This document shows, one piece after another, positions 1-8,869 of a DNA stretch of 35,889 nt. Below the pieces are notes generated by a model. The model was given only the letters and a program-made list of their open reading frames with translations, had not been told where the DNA came from and searched no databases. Position 1 is the first letter of the stretch. Each line of letters begins with the position of its first letter. A program made the translations under genes and the position numbers. The stretch is from the NCBI RefSeq assembly GCF_012911025.1, contig NZ_WUEI01000044.1, positions 1 through 35,889 of the forward strand, read 5' to 3'. This DNA is from Azoarcus sp. TTM-91 (GTDB taxonomy: Bacteria; Pseudomonadota; Gammaproteobacteria; Burkholderiales; Rhodocyclaceae).

Positions 1-42
1 ATTGCCGAGGTGATCACGCATGTGAAGGCGCTGGAGGCCTGA
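1..42 (+). CDS. C-terminal end of an unidentified protein (partial)
   Basis: An open frame runs from the first base to a TGA at 40-42 and encodes the last 13 residues, IAEVITHVKALEA. The gene starts outside the window, so the product cannot be identified. A good terminator structure lies 53 bases further on, which fits this being the true end of a plus-strand gene. Confidence 0.5.
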   Translation: MAEVITHVKALEA

Positions 43-94
43 GCGCGCAGGCGGGCCCGGGAGACCGGGCTGGCTGCGGGCGCAAGCGCCTGGG

Positions 95-134
95 CGGCCC
101 TGTTCCCGGTTTGGGGGCAGGGCCGTTTTGTTTT
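95..134 (+). terminator. Rho-independent terminator
   Basis: CGGCCCTG (95-102) pairs with CAGGGCCG (118-125), and the 15-base loop can add inner C-G pairs. The stem is followed directly by TTTTGTTTT (126-134). It would end the gene leaving the left edge of the window. It also lies just beyond the 3' end of the convergent LysR gene. Confidence 0.7.
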
Positions 135-157
135 CCGCGGGTGACAGGCGCAGTGGT

Positions 158-1060
158 TCAGCCCGCCTTGCCCGGCCCGTCGGCGCGCAGATGGTCCAGC
201 AGTTGCCGCGCGTGGGCCGGCAGCGCGTTGGCATCCCGCACGCACAGCAGCAGCCGGCGCATCGCCCAGGCGTCGCTCAACGGCACGCAGCGTATGGCCA
301 TGGCGCGGCGGCAGCGGCGGGCGGAGGTCTCTGGCACGATGGCGATGCCGACGCCGCTCTCGGCCATGCGGCAGATGGCATCGAAGCTGCGCAGCCGAAC
401 CCGGTAGCGCAGCCGCCGGCCGGCCTGGGCGGCATGGCCGGCGAGGTAGGCGTTGAGCGCGGCGTCGCCGGCGAGGCCGACGAAGTCGTGCGCCAGGGTG
501 TCGGCGAAGGCGACCCGGCGCAGGCCGGCGAGCGGATGGGCCTTGCCGGTCACGACCACCAGGCGGTCGTCATGGAAGGAGTAGAGCTGTAGCCCGGCGG
601 GATCGGCGGCGTCGGAGATGATGCCGAGGTCGGCGCTGCCGTCCAGTACCGCCAGCACGATCTCGTGGCTGAGGCGCTCTTCCAGGTCGATGTCGATGTT
701 GGGCTGGGCGGCGAGGAAGCGCGCCAGCGCCTGCGGCAGGAATTCGCTCAGCGCGGCGGTGTTGCACAGCAGCCGTACGTGACCCTTGAGGCCGCGCGCA
801 TATTCGCCCAGCTCGCCGCGCATGCATTCGATCTGCTGCATCACGCAGCGGGCGTGGTGGCCGAGGGCGATGCCGGCCGGCGTTGGCCGCACGCCGCGGC
901 GGTCGCGCAGCAGCAGGGCCACGCCCAGCGCGTCTTCCATGTTTTTCAGCCGGGCGCTGGCGGAGGCCAGCGACAGATGGGCGCGGTTGCCGCCGGCGGT
1001 GATGCTGCCGGCCTCCAGTACGTGAAGGAAGAGCTTGAGGTCGCTCAGGTCGAAGCGCAT
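158..1060 (-). CDS. LysR-family transcriptional regulator
   Basis: 300-residue DNA-binding regulator. Residues 1-65 form the LysR winged helix-turn-helix (FDLSDLKLFLHVLEAGSIT, then SLASASARLKNMEDALG and the RRGVRPTPAG wing). The rest is the usual periplasmic-binding-protein-like effector domain, and the length is typical. An in-frame extension back to 1162 exists, but the start at 1060 puts the HTH at the N-terminus as is standard. It is divergent from a TauE/SafE exporter gene with 137 bases between them, the classic arrangement in which a LysR protein controls its neighbour. The effector is unknown; a sulfur-containing organic anion is only a guess from the neighbour. Confidence 0.9.
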   Translation of the reverse strand: MRFDLSDLKLFLHVLEAGSITAGGNRAHLSLASASARLKNMEDALGVALLLRDRRGVRPTPAGIALGHHARCVMQQIECMRGELGEYARGLKGHVRLLCNTAALSEFLPQALARFLAAQPNIDIDLEERLSHEIVLAVLDGSADLGIISDAADPAGLQLYSFHDDRLVVVTGKAHPLAGLRRVAFADTLAHDFVGLAGDAALNAYLAGHAAQAGRRLRYRVRLRSFDAICRMAESGVGIAIVPETSARRCRRAMAIRCVPLSDAWAMRRLLLCVRDANALPAHARQLLDHLRADGPGKAG

Positions 1061-1121
1061 GGCGGCTATCCCGTGGCAAGGGGCGGGGAAGGTCGCATGG
1101 TGCCATGAGCGGCGGCGTTCA

Positions 1122-1142
1122 GCCTTCGTTCTGGCCGAAGGC
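1122..1142. promoter_or_regulatory. Candidate LysR operator
   Basis: In the LysR-exporter intergenic space GCCTTCG (1122-1128) and CGAAGGC (1136-1142) form a perfect 7-base dyad. It contains a T-N11-A core (T1126 to A1138), the usual LysR-type box. A second small inverted repeat, CATGG-TG-CCATG, is at 1096-1107. Assignment rests on symmetry and position only. Confidence 0.35.
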
Positions 1143-1197
1143 TGGCCGCGGCGATTCCGCATTCCGGGTCGGCGGGCGGCGCGGGCATGATGGCTCC

Positions 1198-1947
1198 ATG
1201 GAACTCAATTCTCCGCTGCTGCTGTGCTTCATCGCCTTCGTCTTCGCCCTCGCCGGGCTGGTGAAGGGCGTGATTGGCCTGGGCCTGCCGACGGTCGCGG
1301 TGGGCCTGCTGGGGCTGGTGATGCTGCCTTCGCAGGCGGTGGTCTTCCTGCTCGCGCCCTCGCTGCTGACCAATGTGCTGCAACTGGCCACCGGCCCTGC
1401 ACCGCGGGCGGCGCTGTACCGTTTCCGCTGGTTGTCCGCCGGCATCCTCGCCGGCACCTGGGCGGGCATCGCCTGGCTGCCGGGCGCCGATACGCCCTGG
1501 GCGGGCAAGGGGCTGGGGTTCGCCTTGGTGCTGTACGGGTTGATCGGACTGGCCGGGCGCAATCTGCATGTTCCGCCAGCGTGGGAGCAGAAGCTGGCGC
1601 TGCCGGTGGGCGTGGCGACCGGGATGGTGAGTGCGCTTACCGGGGTGTTCGTGCTGCCGGCGGTGCCGTATCTGCAGGGGCTGGGGCTGCAGAGGGAGGA
1701 ACTGGTGGAGGCGTTGGGTGTGTCCTTCACCGTGGCCACCGTGGCGCTGTTGCTGGGCCTGGGCGCGGGCGGGTTGATGGGCGCGGAGGCGGCGGGCGTG
1801 TCGCTGCTGGCGCTGTTCCCGGCGCTGGGCGGGATGATGCTGGGGCAGTACTTGCGCCAGCGCCTGGCACCGGCCTTGTTCCGCCGGCTGTTCTTCTGGG
1901 GGCTGCTGGCGCTGGGCGGCTACCTGCTGCTGCGTGGCGGGTTCTAG
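1198..1947 (+). CDS. TauE/SafE family sulfite/anion exporter
   Basis: 249-residue inner-membrane protein of the TauE/SafE (DUF81) family, whose members export sulfite, sulfoacetate and related anions. The sequence is strongly hydrophobic with about seven or eight predicted membrane segments, and has the family's glycine-rich first loop (ALAGLVKGVIGLGLPTVAVGLL, near residues 15-36) and its repeat (GVATGMVSALTGVFVLPAVPYL). The ATG at 1198 is chosen because an upstream in-frame ATG at 1105 would add a polar 31-residue tail unlike the family. It is likely controlled by the divergent LysR gene. The transported ion cannot be told from sequence. Confidence 0.85.
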   Translation: MELNSPLLLCFIAFVFALAGLVKGVIGLGLPTVAVGLLGLVMLPSQAVVFLLAPSLLTNVLQLATGPAPRAALYRFRWLSAGILAGTWAGIAWLPGADTPWAGKGLGFALVLYGLIGLAGRNLHVPPAWEQKLALPVGVATGMVSALTGVFVLPAVPYLQGLGLQREELVEALGVSFTVATVALLLGLGAGGLMGAEAAGVSLLALFPALGGMMLGQYLRQRLAPALFRRLFFWGLLALGGYLLLRGGF

Positions 1948-1949
1948 GC

Positions 1950-1975
1950 GCCGCGCTTCAGCGCGCGGCGGTTTC
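1950..1975 (+). terminator. Possible terminator after the exporter gene
   Basis: GCCGCGC (1950-1956) pairs with GCGCGGC (1963-1969) around a 6-base loop, followed by GGTTTCTC. It begins three bases after the exporter stop and overlaps the last codons of the convergent lipoprotein gene. The T-run is short, so activity is uncertain. Confidence 0.35.
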
Positions 1976-3523
1976 TCTGCGGGCGACGCGCTCGGGCCCG
2001 TGGCGCGTGAGCTGGGCCAGCAGGGCGCGCGGATCCTCGGTGATCTCCTGGCCGTCGTGGTAGAGCAGGGCGACGCTGAGCGGGCCGTCGCCGACGGCGC
2101 GGGCGGCGATGTTGTCCGGGCTGATGGTGACGCGACCGAATACCCGGGCGGTGGGCCACTGCATGTCGCCATAGGCGAGATAGACCAGCTTGGAGCAGAA
2201 CACCCGCTTGGTGGTCTCGGCGTCGAAGTTGAAGTCGTAGGCCTTGCCGACCTGGCGCAGTGCCTGCAGCACGACGCTGGCGCGCTCGGCGTCGCTCAGT
2301 TGTTCGCCGCGCAGCACCGCCAGGTCGTCGATGTTGAGGAAGGCGGCGATGGGGTTCATCTCCACGCCGGAGCGCAGCGCTTCGACGACGCCGTGGCCGG
2401 CGCGTATCTCCGCCTGGTAGGCCTGCACCACCGGGTGTTCCCAGACGCCGAGCGCGCGCAGTTCGGCTTCGTTGCCTATCCAGATGGCGGCGTGGCCCCA
2501 GTGGCCCGGGATGAAGGTGTCGGTGAGGCGGAAGGGTGTCTTCTCCAGCAGGATGTCGCCGGCGCGCAGCTGCCGACTGACCTGCGCCAGTACCTCCGGC
2601 CGCTTGTCCAGCTTGCCGCGCCGCGTTTCGATCAAGCCTATGGTGTTGCCGAACAGCAGGCTGGAGAAGTTCACCCCCTCGCTGCGCAGGCTGGTGAGGG
2701 CATCGTTGGCGGCCAGTCGCAGCAGGCCGACGTGGGTGCCGAACTCCTGCAGCGGGCTGTTGCGCTGCACCAGCTGGTAGGAGGGGCTCTGCGCTATCAG
2801 GCGCTGCAGGTAGGCGCTGCCTTCGATGTCATCGGTATCTGCCATCGCCGCGTTGCGCTCGTACCACTCCAGGCCGCGGCGCACCCGCTGGCGGTAGGCC
2901 GGCGAGGAGAAGGCGCTGGTGATGCGGTCCAGCTCGTTGTGGTCGATGTCGAAGCCGCTGTCGCGCCGGTTCAGGTGCTGCCGCAGCGCGGTGTCGTCGT
3001 GGTACAGCGAGATGGCGGACAGGTAGTTGTCGTACAGCGTGAGCGCGGCGGCCAGCGACATCAGGATGCCGGCGCGGCGCACGGCGCGGGCATCGGCTGC
3101 TGCTGCTTCCCCGTCATCCAGCCAGCATTCGTGGGCGAACGCTATCTGCAGCAGGGCCTTGCGCTGGGCGAGCAGGGCGGCGGCGCCGCTGTTGAGGCGT
3201 TGTAGATCATGACCGCTCAGGGCTTCGCGCCGGGCGGTCTTGGCATCCAGCTCGTGGTACAGGCGGATGGCCTGCGCCCGCATGCTCAGCGCTTCTTCCG
3301 ACAGTTGCTGGTAGTCCGCCAGGGTTTGCGTCATCGCTGCCCGATCCAGCTCCGCAGCCGGGGCGCTGCAGCTGGAGAGGTTGAGCGCCAGCGGATCCAG
3401 GCCAGGGACGTCCGCCGCGGTGCTGTGGCTGGCCTCTCCCCAGCTGGCGCAGCCCTGCGCGAGGCTGAGCAGGGCGGCAATGAAGGTGGCGGTGAGCAGT
3501 CGGCGGAAGGTTTGAGCGGGCAT
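1958..3523 (-). CDS. Lipoprotein with YiiX/YebB-like permuted papain domain
   Basis: 521-residue putative lipoprotein. Residues 1-25 are a signal peptide (RRLLTATFIAALLSLAQGC) with a cysteine placed for lipidation. A helical middle region follows. The last ~200 residues match the permuted NlpC/P60, YaeF/YiiX-type fold: AGDILLEKTPF, then GHWGHAAIWIG with the candidate catalytic histidine, and FCSKLVYLAY with the candidate catalytic cysteine. Such proteins are cysteine amidases or acyl-hydrolases; the substrate here is unknown. The start at 3523 is chosen for the signal peptide; ATGs at 3580 and 3649 are also in frame and no start has a strong ribosome site. It is convergent with the exporter and divergent from nifB, but lies upstream of the nifB promoter elements and reads away from them. 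Confidence 0.75.
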   Translation of the reverse strand: MPAQTFRRLLTATFIAALLSLAQGCASWGEASHSTAADVPGLDPLALNLSSCSAPAAELDRAAMTQTLADYQQLSEEALSMRAQAIRLYHELDAKTARREALSGHDLQRLNSGAAALLAQRKALLQIAFAHECWLDDGEAAAADARAVRRAGILMSLAAALTLYDNYLSAISLYHDDTALRQHLNRRDSGFDIDHNELDRITSAFSSPAYRQRVRRGLEWYERNAAMADTDDIEGSAYLQRLIAQSPSYQLVQRNSPLQEFGTHVGLLRLAANDALTSLRSEGVNFSSLLFGNTIGLIETRRGKLDKRPEVLAQVSRQLRAGDILLEKTPFRLTDTFIPGHWGHAAIWIGNEAELRALGVWEHPVVQAYQAEIRAGHGVVEALRSGVEMNPIAAFLNIDDLAVLRGEQLSDAERASVVLQALRQVGKAYDFNFDAETTKRVFCSKLVYLAYGDMQWPTARVFGRVTISPDNIAARAVGDGPLSVALLYHDGQEITEDPRALLAQLTRHGPERVARRETAAR

Positions 3524-3711
3524 GGCGGCGTGGGACGTAAGCGTTGCGGGGAGCGGCCGGGGCGATGCGCATGGCGTCATCGCATGTATTCCGGCTAGGT
3601 GCATGGCATCGCAGGGCGGGATCTTAGGCGCCCGCCCGGGCGCGGGCAAATCCGCGCTGCCGGCGGGGTTCGCGCGAGACCGCGCGCAGCGCTGGATTGT
3701 CGACCGCGGCT

Positions 3712-3727
3712 TGTTTGGAGTCGGACA
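3712..3727. promoter_or_regulatory. NifA upstream activator site 1 of nifB
   Basis: TGT-N10-ACA (TGT 3712-3714, ACA 3725-3727) matches the NifA enhancer consensus exactly. It lies about 100 bases upstream of the sigma-54 promoter of nifB, a normal distance for enhancer action. Confidence 0.85.
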
Positions 3728-3735
3728 CGAAAGGC

Positions 3736-3751
3736 TGTGGTCTAGCCGACA
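3736..3751. promoter_or_regulatory. NifA upstream activator site 2 of nifB
   Basis: A second exact TGT-N10-ACA (TGT 3736-3738, ACA 3749-3751), 24 bases from the first centre to centre. Paired NifA sites usually bind cooperatively. The A/T-rich stretch 3751-3805 between it and the promoter could host IHF, but no clear IHF consensus was found. Confidence 0.85.
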
Positions 3752-3814
3752 AGTTTCTGCTGATGAAATTTGGATAGTCTTTTGTTTTCAAAGTGATGTG
3801 GCGTGAAAGTGCAC

Positions 3815-3830
3815 TGGCACGCCCCTTGCG
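3815..3830 (+). promoter_or_regulatory. Sigma-54 promoter of the nifB operon
   Basis: TGGCAC (3815-3820), five bases, TTGCG (3826-3830): a near-perfect -24/-12 element with GG and GC exactly ten bases apart. Transcription would start near 3841, leaving a leader of about 28 bases before nifB. The next clear promoter-free stretch suggests it can drive genes through draG. Confidence 0.93.
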
Positions 3831-3868
3831 AAAGTCCTGCCGTACGACTTCGCTAAAGGGGATCGACA

Positions 3869-5362
3869 ATGGAACTCCCGGTTATCAGCAATTCCGCACC
3901 CGAGGCCTCGGGTGGCGGGTGCAGCTCCAGCGGCTGTGGCACCGCGCCCGACGCGCTGGGCCACCTGCCGGATCACATCCGCAGCAAAGTGCAGGACCAT
4001 CCCTGTTACTCCGAAGAGGCTCACCACTACTTCGCCCGCATGCATGTGGCGGTGGCCCCGGCCTGTAACATCCAGTGCAACTACTGCAACCGCAAGTACG
4101 ACTGCTCCAACGAATCCCGCCCGGGCGTGGTGTCCGAGGTGATGAGCCCGGAGCAGGCGGTGAAGAAGACGCTGGCGGTTGCCGCCGCGATTCCGCAGAT
4201 GACGGTGCTGGGCATCGCCGGACCCGGAGACCCCCTCGCCAACCCGGCGCGCACCTTCGAGACTTTCCGCCGCCTGTCCGAGGAGGCGCCGGACATCAAG
4301 CTGTGCGTGTCCACCAATGGCCTGTCGTTGCCGCAGAGCGTGGATGAGCTGGCCAAGCACAACATCGACCACGTCACCATCACCATCAACACGGTCGATC
4401 CGGAGATCGGCGCCAAGATCTACCCGTGGATCTTCTGGGAGAACAAGCGCATCTTCGGCGTCGATGGCGCGAAGATCCTGATCGAGCAGCAGCAGAAGGG
4501 CCTGGAGATGCTGACCTCGCGCGGCATCCTGGTGAAGGTCAACTCGGTGATGATCCCGGGGGTGAATGACGAGCACTTGAAGGAAGTCTCCAAGATCGTC
4601 AAGGCCAAAGGCGCCTTCCTGCACAACGTGATGCCGCTGATCGCCGAAGCGGAGCACGGCACCTACTACGGCATCATGGGCCAGCGCGAACCGACGCCGC
4701 TGGAGCTTGAGGCCCTGCAGGATTCCTGCTCCGGCGACATGTCGATGATGCGCCACTGCCGCCAGTGCCGCGCCGACGCGGTCGGCCTGCTGGGCGAGGA
4801 CCGCGGCGAGGAGTTCACCCTCGACAAGATCGACGAGATGGAAGTCGATTACGCCACCGCCATGGTGGAGCGTGCCAAGGTGCATCAGGCCATCACCTCC
4901 GAGCTGGAAATGAAGCGCGCGCTCAAGGCCGCGCCCAAGTTCGAGGCCGAAGCCAGCGACAAGCCCGCCACCCGTCCCATCCGCATCGCCATCGCCAGCA
5001 AGGGCGGCGGCGTGATCAACGAGCACTTCGGCCACGCTCACGAGTTCCTGGTGTACGAGGTCGATAGCGTGGGCCACCGCTTCCTTGGCCATCGCAAGTG
5101 CACCGCCTACTGCATGGGCGACGAGTCCTGTGGCGACGGTGAGACGGTGCTCGGCCAGATCATCAAGAGCCTGGAAGGGGTGGAAGTGCTGCTGGCCAGC
5201 AAGATCGGCTTCGAGCCCTGGGCCGACCTGGAGAAGGCTGGCATCCAGCCCAACGGCGAGCACGCGATGGAGCCGATCGAAGAGGCGATCCGCGCGGTGT
5301 ACGACGAACTGGCCGCCGCCGGCAAGCTGGATCAGCCGGCCACCGCCAAGGCCGCGGCCTGA
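3869..5362 (+). CDS. nifB: Nitrogenase cofactor biosynthesis protein NifB
   Basis: 497-residue cytoplasmic radical-SAM enzyme that builds NifB-co, the 8Fe-9S-C core of the iron-molybdenum cofactor, by fusing two 4Fe-4S clusters and inserting carbide from S-adenosylmethionine. The SAM cluster motif is CNIQCNYC with C66, C70 and C73. An N-terminal C-x4-C pair (GGGCSSSGCG) and the GIAGPGDPL SAM-binding segment are also present. From about residue 370 there is a NifX-like cofactor-binding domain (IRIAIASKGGGVINEHFGHAHEF), as in most proteobacterial NifB. Start at 3869 follows an AAAGGGGA ribosome site. It is the first gene of an operon with two NifA sites and a sigma-54 promoter. Confidence 0.97.
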   Translation: MELPVISNSAPEASGGGCSSSGCGTAPDALGHLPDHIRSKVQDHPCYSEEAHHYFARMHVAVAPACNIQCNYCNRKYDCSNESRPGVVSEVMSPEQAVKKTLAVAAAIPQMTVLGIAGPGDPLANPARTFETFRRLSEEAPDIKLCVSTNGLSLPQSVDELAKHNIDHVTITINTVDPEIGAKIYPWIFWENKRIFGVDGAKILIEQQQKGLEMLTSRGILVKVNSVMIPGVNDEHLKEVSKIVKAKGAFLHNVMPLIAEAEHGTYYGIMGQREPTPLELEALQDSCSGDMSMMRHCRQCRADAVGLLGEDRGEEFTLDKIDEMEVDYATAMVERAKVHQAITSELEMKRALKAAPKFEAEASDKPATRPIRIAIASKGGGVINEHFGHAHEFLVYEVDSVGHRFLGHRKCTAYCMGDESCGDGETVLGQIIKSLEGVEVLLASKIGFEPWADLEKAGIQPNGEHAMEPIEEAIRAVYDELAAAGKLDQPATAKAAA

Positions 5363-5370
5363 GTGCGCGG

Positions 5371-5401
5371 GCCCCCGCGGCGCGGGCCGCGGGGGCTTTC
5401 T
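5371..5401 (+). terminator. Strong GC hairpin after nifB (terminator or attenuator)
   Basis: GCCCCCGCGG (5371-5380) pairs perfectly with CCGCGGGGGC (5387-5396) over a 6-base loop, followed by TTTCT. It sits between nifB and the ferredoxin gene, so it probably gives partial termination or stabilises the nifB message rather than ending the operon, because no new promoter is seen in the 65-base gap. Confidence 0.6.
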
Positions 5402-5427
5402 CCCCCTAGCTATCCGAGAGGCAGCAA

Positions 5428-5712
5428 ATGGCACTCGAAATCACCGAAGTCTGTGTGGGCTGCTACGCCTGTGAGCCGCTCTGTCCGAATGAGGCGATCA
5501 GCGCCGGCAACCCGGTCTTCACCATCGACCCGAACAAGTGCACCGAATGCCTGGGCGACTACGACAAGCCCCAGTGCGCCGAGATCTGTCCGATCGAGGC
5601 GGCCATCGTCGACGAGATCGGCGATCCGCTGAACCCGCTGGGCTCGCTCACCGGCATCCCGCTGCATCTCATCGAGGAATACAACACCACCGGCACGGTG
5701 GTGCGTAACTGA
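5428..5712 (+). CDS. fdxN: 2[4Fe-4S] ferredoxin, FdxN type
   Basis: 94-residue cytoplasmic ferredoxin with two cluster motifs: C9-x2-C12-x2-C15-x3-C19-P and C38-x2-C41-x8-C50-x3-C54-P. The long 8-residue gap in the second motif is typical of the Chromatium/Azotobacter-type ferredoxins found beside nifB. FdxN proteins supply electrons for nitrogen fixation, and in Azotobacter the one beside nifB is needed for NifB-co formation, so that is its likely job here. An AGAGGCAG ribosome site precedes the ATG. It is the second gene of the nifB operon. Confidence 0.92.
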   Translation: MALEITEVCVGCYACEPLCPNEAISAGNPVFTIDPNKCTECLGDYDKPQCAEICPIEAAIVDEIGDPLNPLGSLTGIPLHLIEEYNTTGTVVRN

Positions 5713-5717
5713 TTCCC

Positions 5718-5769
5718 GGCGCGCGGCCGCGCGCCTTCGCATTCCCCGCGGGTGAGCGCACACCCGCGG
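5718..5769 (+). other. Two tandem GC hairpins between fdxN and nifO
   Basis: First stem: GGCGCGC (5718-5724) with GCGCGCC (5729-5735), tetraloop GGCC. Second stem: CCGCGGGT (5746-5753) with ACCCGCGG (5762-5769), 8-base loop. No T-run follows either, so they look like message-stability or processing elements rather than terminators. Confidence 0.5.
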
Positions 5770-5788
5770 CAACCGAGAGGAGCCTGTC

Positions 5789-6228
5789 GTGACGACGACT
5801 GTGCCTATCCGTTTCTGGTGGAAGCCCGGCTGTGCCACCAATACCCGCCAGATCCGCCTGTTGCAGGCCGCTGGCTGTGAAGTCGAAGTCCGCGACCTGT
5901 TGACCGAGCCGTGGACGCCTGCCCGCCTGGCGGGCTTTCTCGGCCGCCGGCCGGTGGCTGAATGGTTCAACCCGGCCGCGCCGGCGGTGAAGTCCGGCGC
6001 GGTGGTGCCGTCCGCCTTCACGCCGGAGGCGGCGCTGGAACGCCTGGCGGCGGAGCCGCTGCTGATCCGCCGGCCGCTGATGGAGATCGGCAACGCCCGC
6101 GCCAGCGGCTTCGATACCGCCTGGCTGGCGACCCAGGGCGTGGCCCTGGCCGAAGGCCCGGCACCTGAGGGCTGCGCCCACGGCGACGCGCCCGCCGCCT
6201 ACTGTCCGCCGCCTGCGGCGGTGCAGGC

Positions 6229-6232
<4 letters not shown>
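5789..6232 (+). CDS. nifO: ArsC/Spx-family nitrogenase-associated protein NifO
   Basis: 147-residue thioredoxin-fold protein of the ArsC/Spx group, subfamily found with nif genes and called nitrogenase-associated protein or NifO in Azotobacter. The N-terminal beta strand FWWKPGCATNTRQIRLL carries one candidate active cysteine (C13). The ArsC-like EPWTPARLAGFLGRRPVAEWFNPAAPAVK and PLLIRRPLMEIG segments follow. The C-terminus is rich in Ala, Pro and Cys. NifO has been linked to molybdenum use between nitrogenase and nitrate reductase, but the chemistry is not settled. Translation starts at GTG 5789 after GAGAGGAG and the stop overlaps the next ATG (ATGA), implying coupled translation. Confidence 0.85.
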
Positions 6233-7816
<1,584 letters not shown>

Positions 7817-7863
7817 ACCCCGGACCCTGACAGAGAGATTCACCATTCAACAGGAGTTCAACC

Positions 7864-8214
7864 ATGCCGAACGTGATGTTTTCCAGCCCCATCCACAAGG
7901 ACAAGACGGTGTATGCCGTCGCCGGCTCCCACACCCAGACCATCCTCACGGTCGCCAAGGAGAACCACATCCCCATCGATTTCTCCTGTGGGGATGGCAA
8001 CTGCGCCACCTGTCTGATCAAGGTCACCGTGCTGTCGAAGAAAGGCGCGATGGCCGGCCCGCTGACCGACAAGGAAGTGCAGGTGCTGAAGGAGCACAAG
8101 AAGATCTCCGACGCGGAGATCGAGAAGATGCGGGTGGAGGATGTGCCCACCACCCCGTGGAGACTGGCCTGTCAGCTCGTCCTGCGGGACGAGGACCTGC
8201 TGGTCGAATACTGA
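7864..8214 (+). CDS. Shethna FeSII-like protective [2Fe-2S] protein
   Basis: 116-residue [2Fe-2S] protein with ligands C42, C47 and C50 (CGDGNCATC) and C103 (RLACQ). From memory it follows the Azotobacter vinelandii FeSII (Shethna II) protein over its whole length: the FSSP start, AVAG, the long insert after the cluster loop with LTDKE...VLK, and the DEDLLVE end. FeSII forms a complex with NifH and NifDK on oxidation and locks nitrogenase in an inactive but protected state. The insert (about residues 60-95), which in Azotobacter includes the contact loop, separates it from the ordinary ferredoxin next door. The ribosome site is CAGGAG. Being inside the nif operon ties its synthesis to nitrogenase. 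Confidence 0.85.
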   Translation: MPNVMFSSPIHKDKTVYAVAGSHTQTILTVAKENHIPIDFSCGDGNCATCLIKVTVLSKKGAMAGPLTDKEVQVLKEHKKISDAEIEKMRVEDVPTTPWRLACQLVLRDEDLLVEY

Positions 8215-8221
8215 CCTGACT

Positions 8222-8243
8222 GAAACGGCCGCGCCGCCGTTTC
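8222..8243 (+). other. Hairpin between the FeSII-like gene and nifQ
   Basis: GAAACGGC (8222-8229) pairs perfectly with GCCGTTTC (8236-8243) across a 6-base loop. No T-run follows. It fits a message-processing or stabilising element, or weak attenuation of nifQ and draG. Confidence 0.5.
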
Positions 8244-8280
8244 GGCGGATGCGGCCCCGATTCCGATGAGGAGTTCCGCC

Positions 8281-8856
8281 ATGCTCGCTCCACTCAGCCA
8301 CCGTCCTTCGCCGGCGCGCGTCGCCCTGCACGCCCACCTGATGCGCCATGCCGCCGGCACGCCGAACGACGAGTTCCTCGCTCACCTGATCGCCGGCTGG
8401 ACACTGGGTGACGGCGTGCTGCCGTCCGACCTCGGTCTCGGCCCTGCCCGCTTCGCCCGCCTGATGGCGCGCCACTTCCCCGGCCTCGCCTGGCAGCCGA
8501 AGACCGACTTCGCCCCTGCGCTCACGCTGTACCCGGAGTTCGAGGACCTGGTGCGCTTCATCGGCTGCCATGCCGACGACGTTGCCGAGAGCGCGGACGA
8601 CATGGCCATCGTGCTCGCCACCGGCTGCATGGGCTCCGACCACCTGTGGCAGGACCTCGGCCTGCCGTCGCGGCGCGAACTGTCGCAGCTGATCGCCATC
8701 AACTTCCCCGAGCTGGCGGCCGCCAACACCCGCGACATGAAGTGGAAGAAGTTCCTCTACCGCGAGTTGTGCCAGCGCGAGGGCATCTATGTCTGCACCT
8801 CGCCCTCGTGCGAGGCCTGTGTGGATTTCGCCGCCTGCTTCGGCCCGGAAGAGTAA
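8281..8856 (+). CDS. nifQ: NifQ, molybdenum donor for FeMo-co synthesis
   Basis: 191-residue protein that carries molybdenum, as a Mo-Fe-S cluster, to the NifEN/NifH cofactor-assembly complex. The C-terminal signature C172-x4-C177-x2-C180-x5-C186 is the NifQ motif, and the middle segment (HFPGLAWQPKTDFAPALTLYPEFEDLVRFI, then ATGCMGSDHLWQDLGL) matches the family. The ATG at 8281 is preferred over an in-frame ATG at 8266 because it has GAGGAGTT at the right distance. It precedes draG by 13 bases. Confidence 0.93.
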   Translation: MLAPLSHRPSPARVALHAHLMRHAAGTPNDEFLAHLIAGWTLGDGVLPSDLGLGPARFARLMARHFPGLAWQPKTDFAPALTLYPEFEDLVRFIGCHADDVAESADDMAIVLATGCMGSDHLWQDLGLPSRRELSQLIAINFPELAAANTRDMKWKKFLYRELCQREGIYVCTSPSCEACVDFAACFGPEE

Positions 8857-8869
8857 GGCCGCGCGCCAG

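Noticed and set aside
3788..5434. 548-residue open frame on the minus strand opposite nifB
   Set aside because: It is a mirror of nifB codons in high-GC DNA, low in complexity and without a recognisable domain. nifB is certain.
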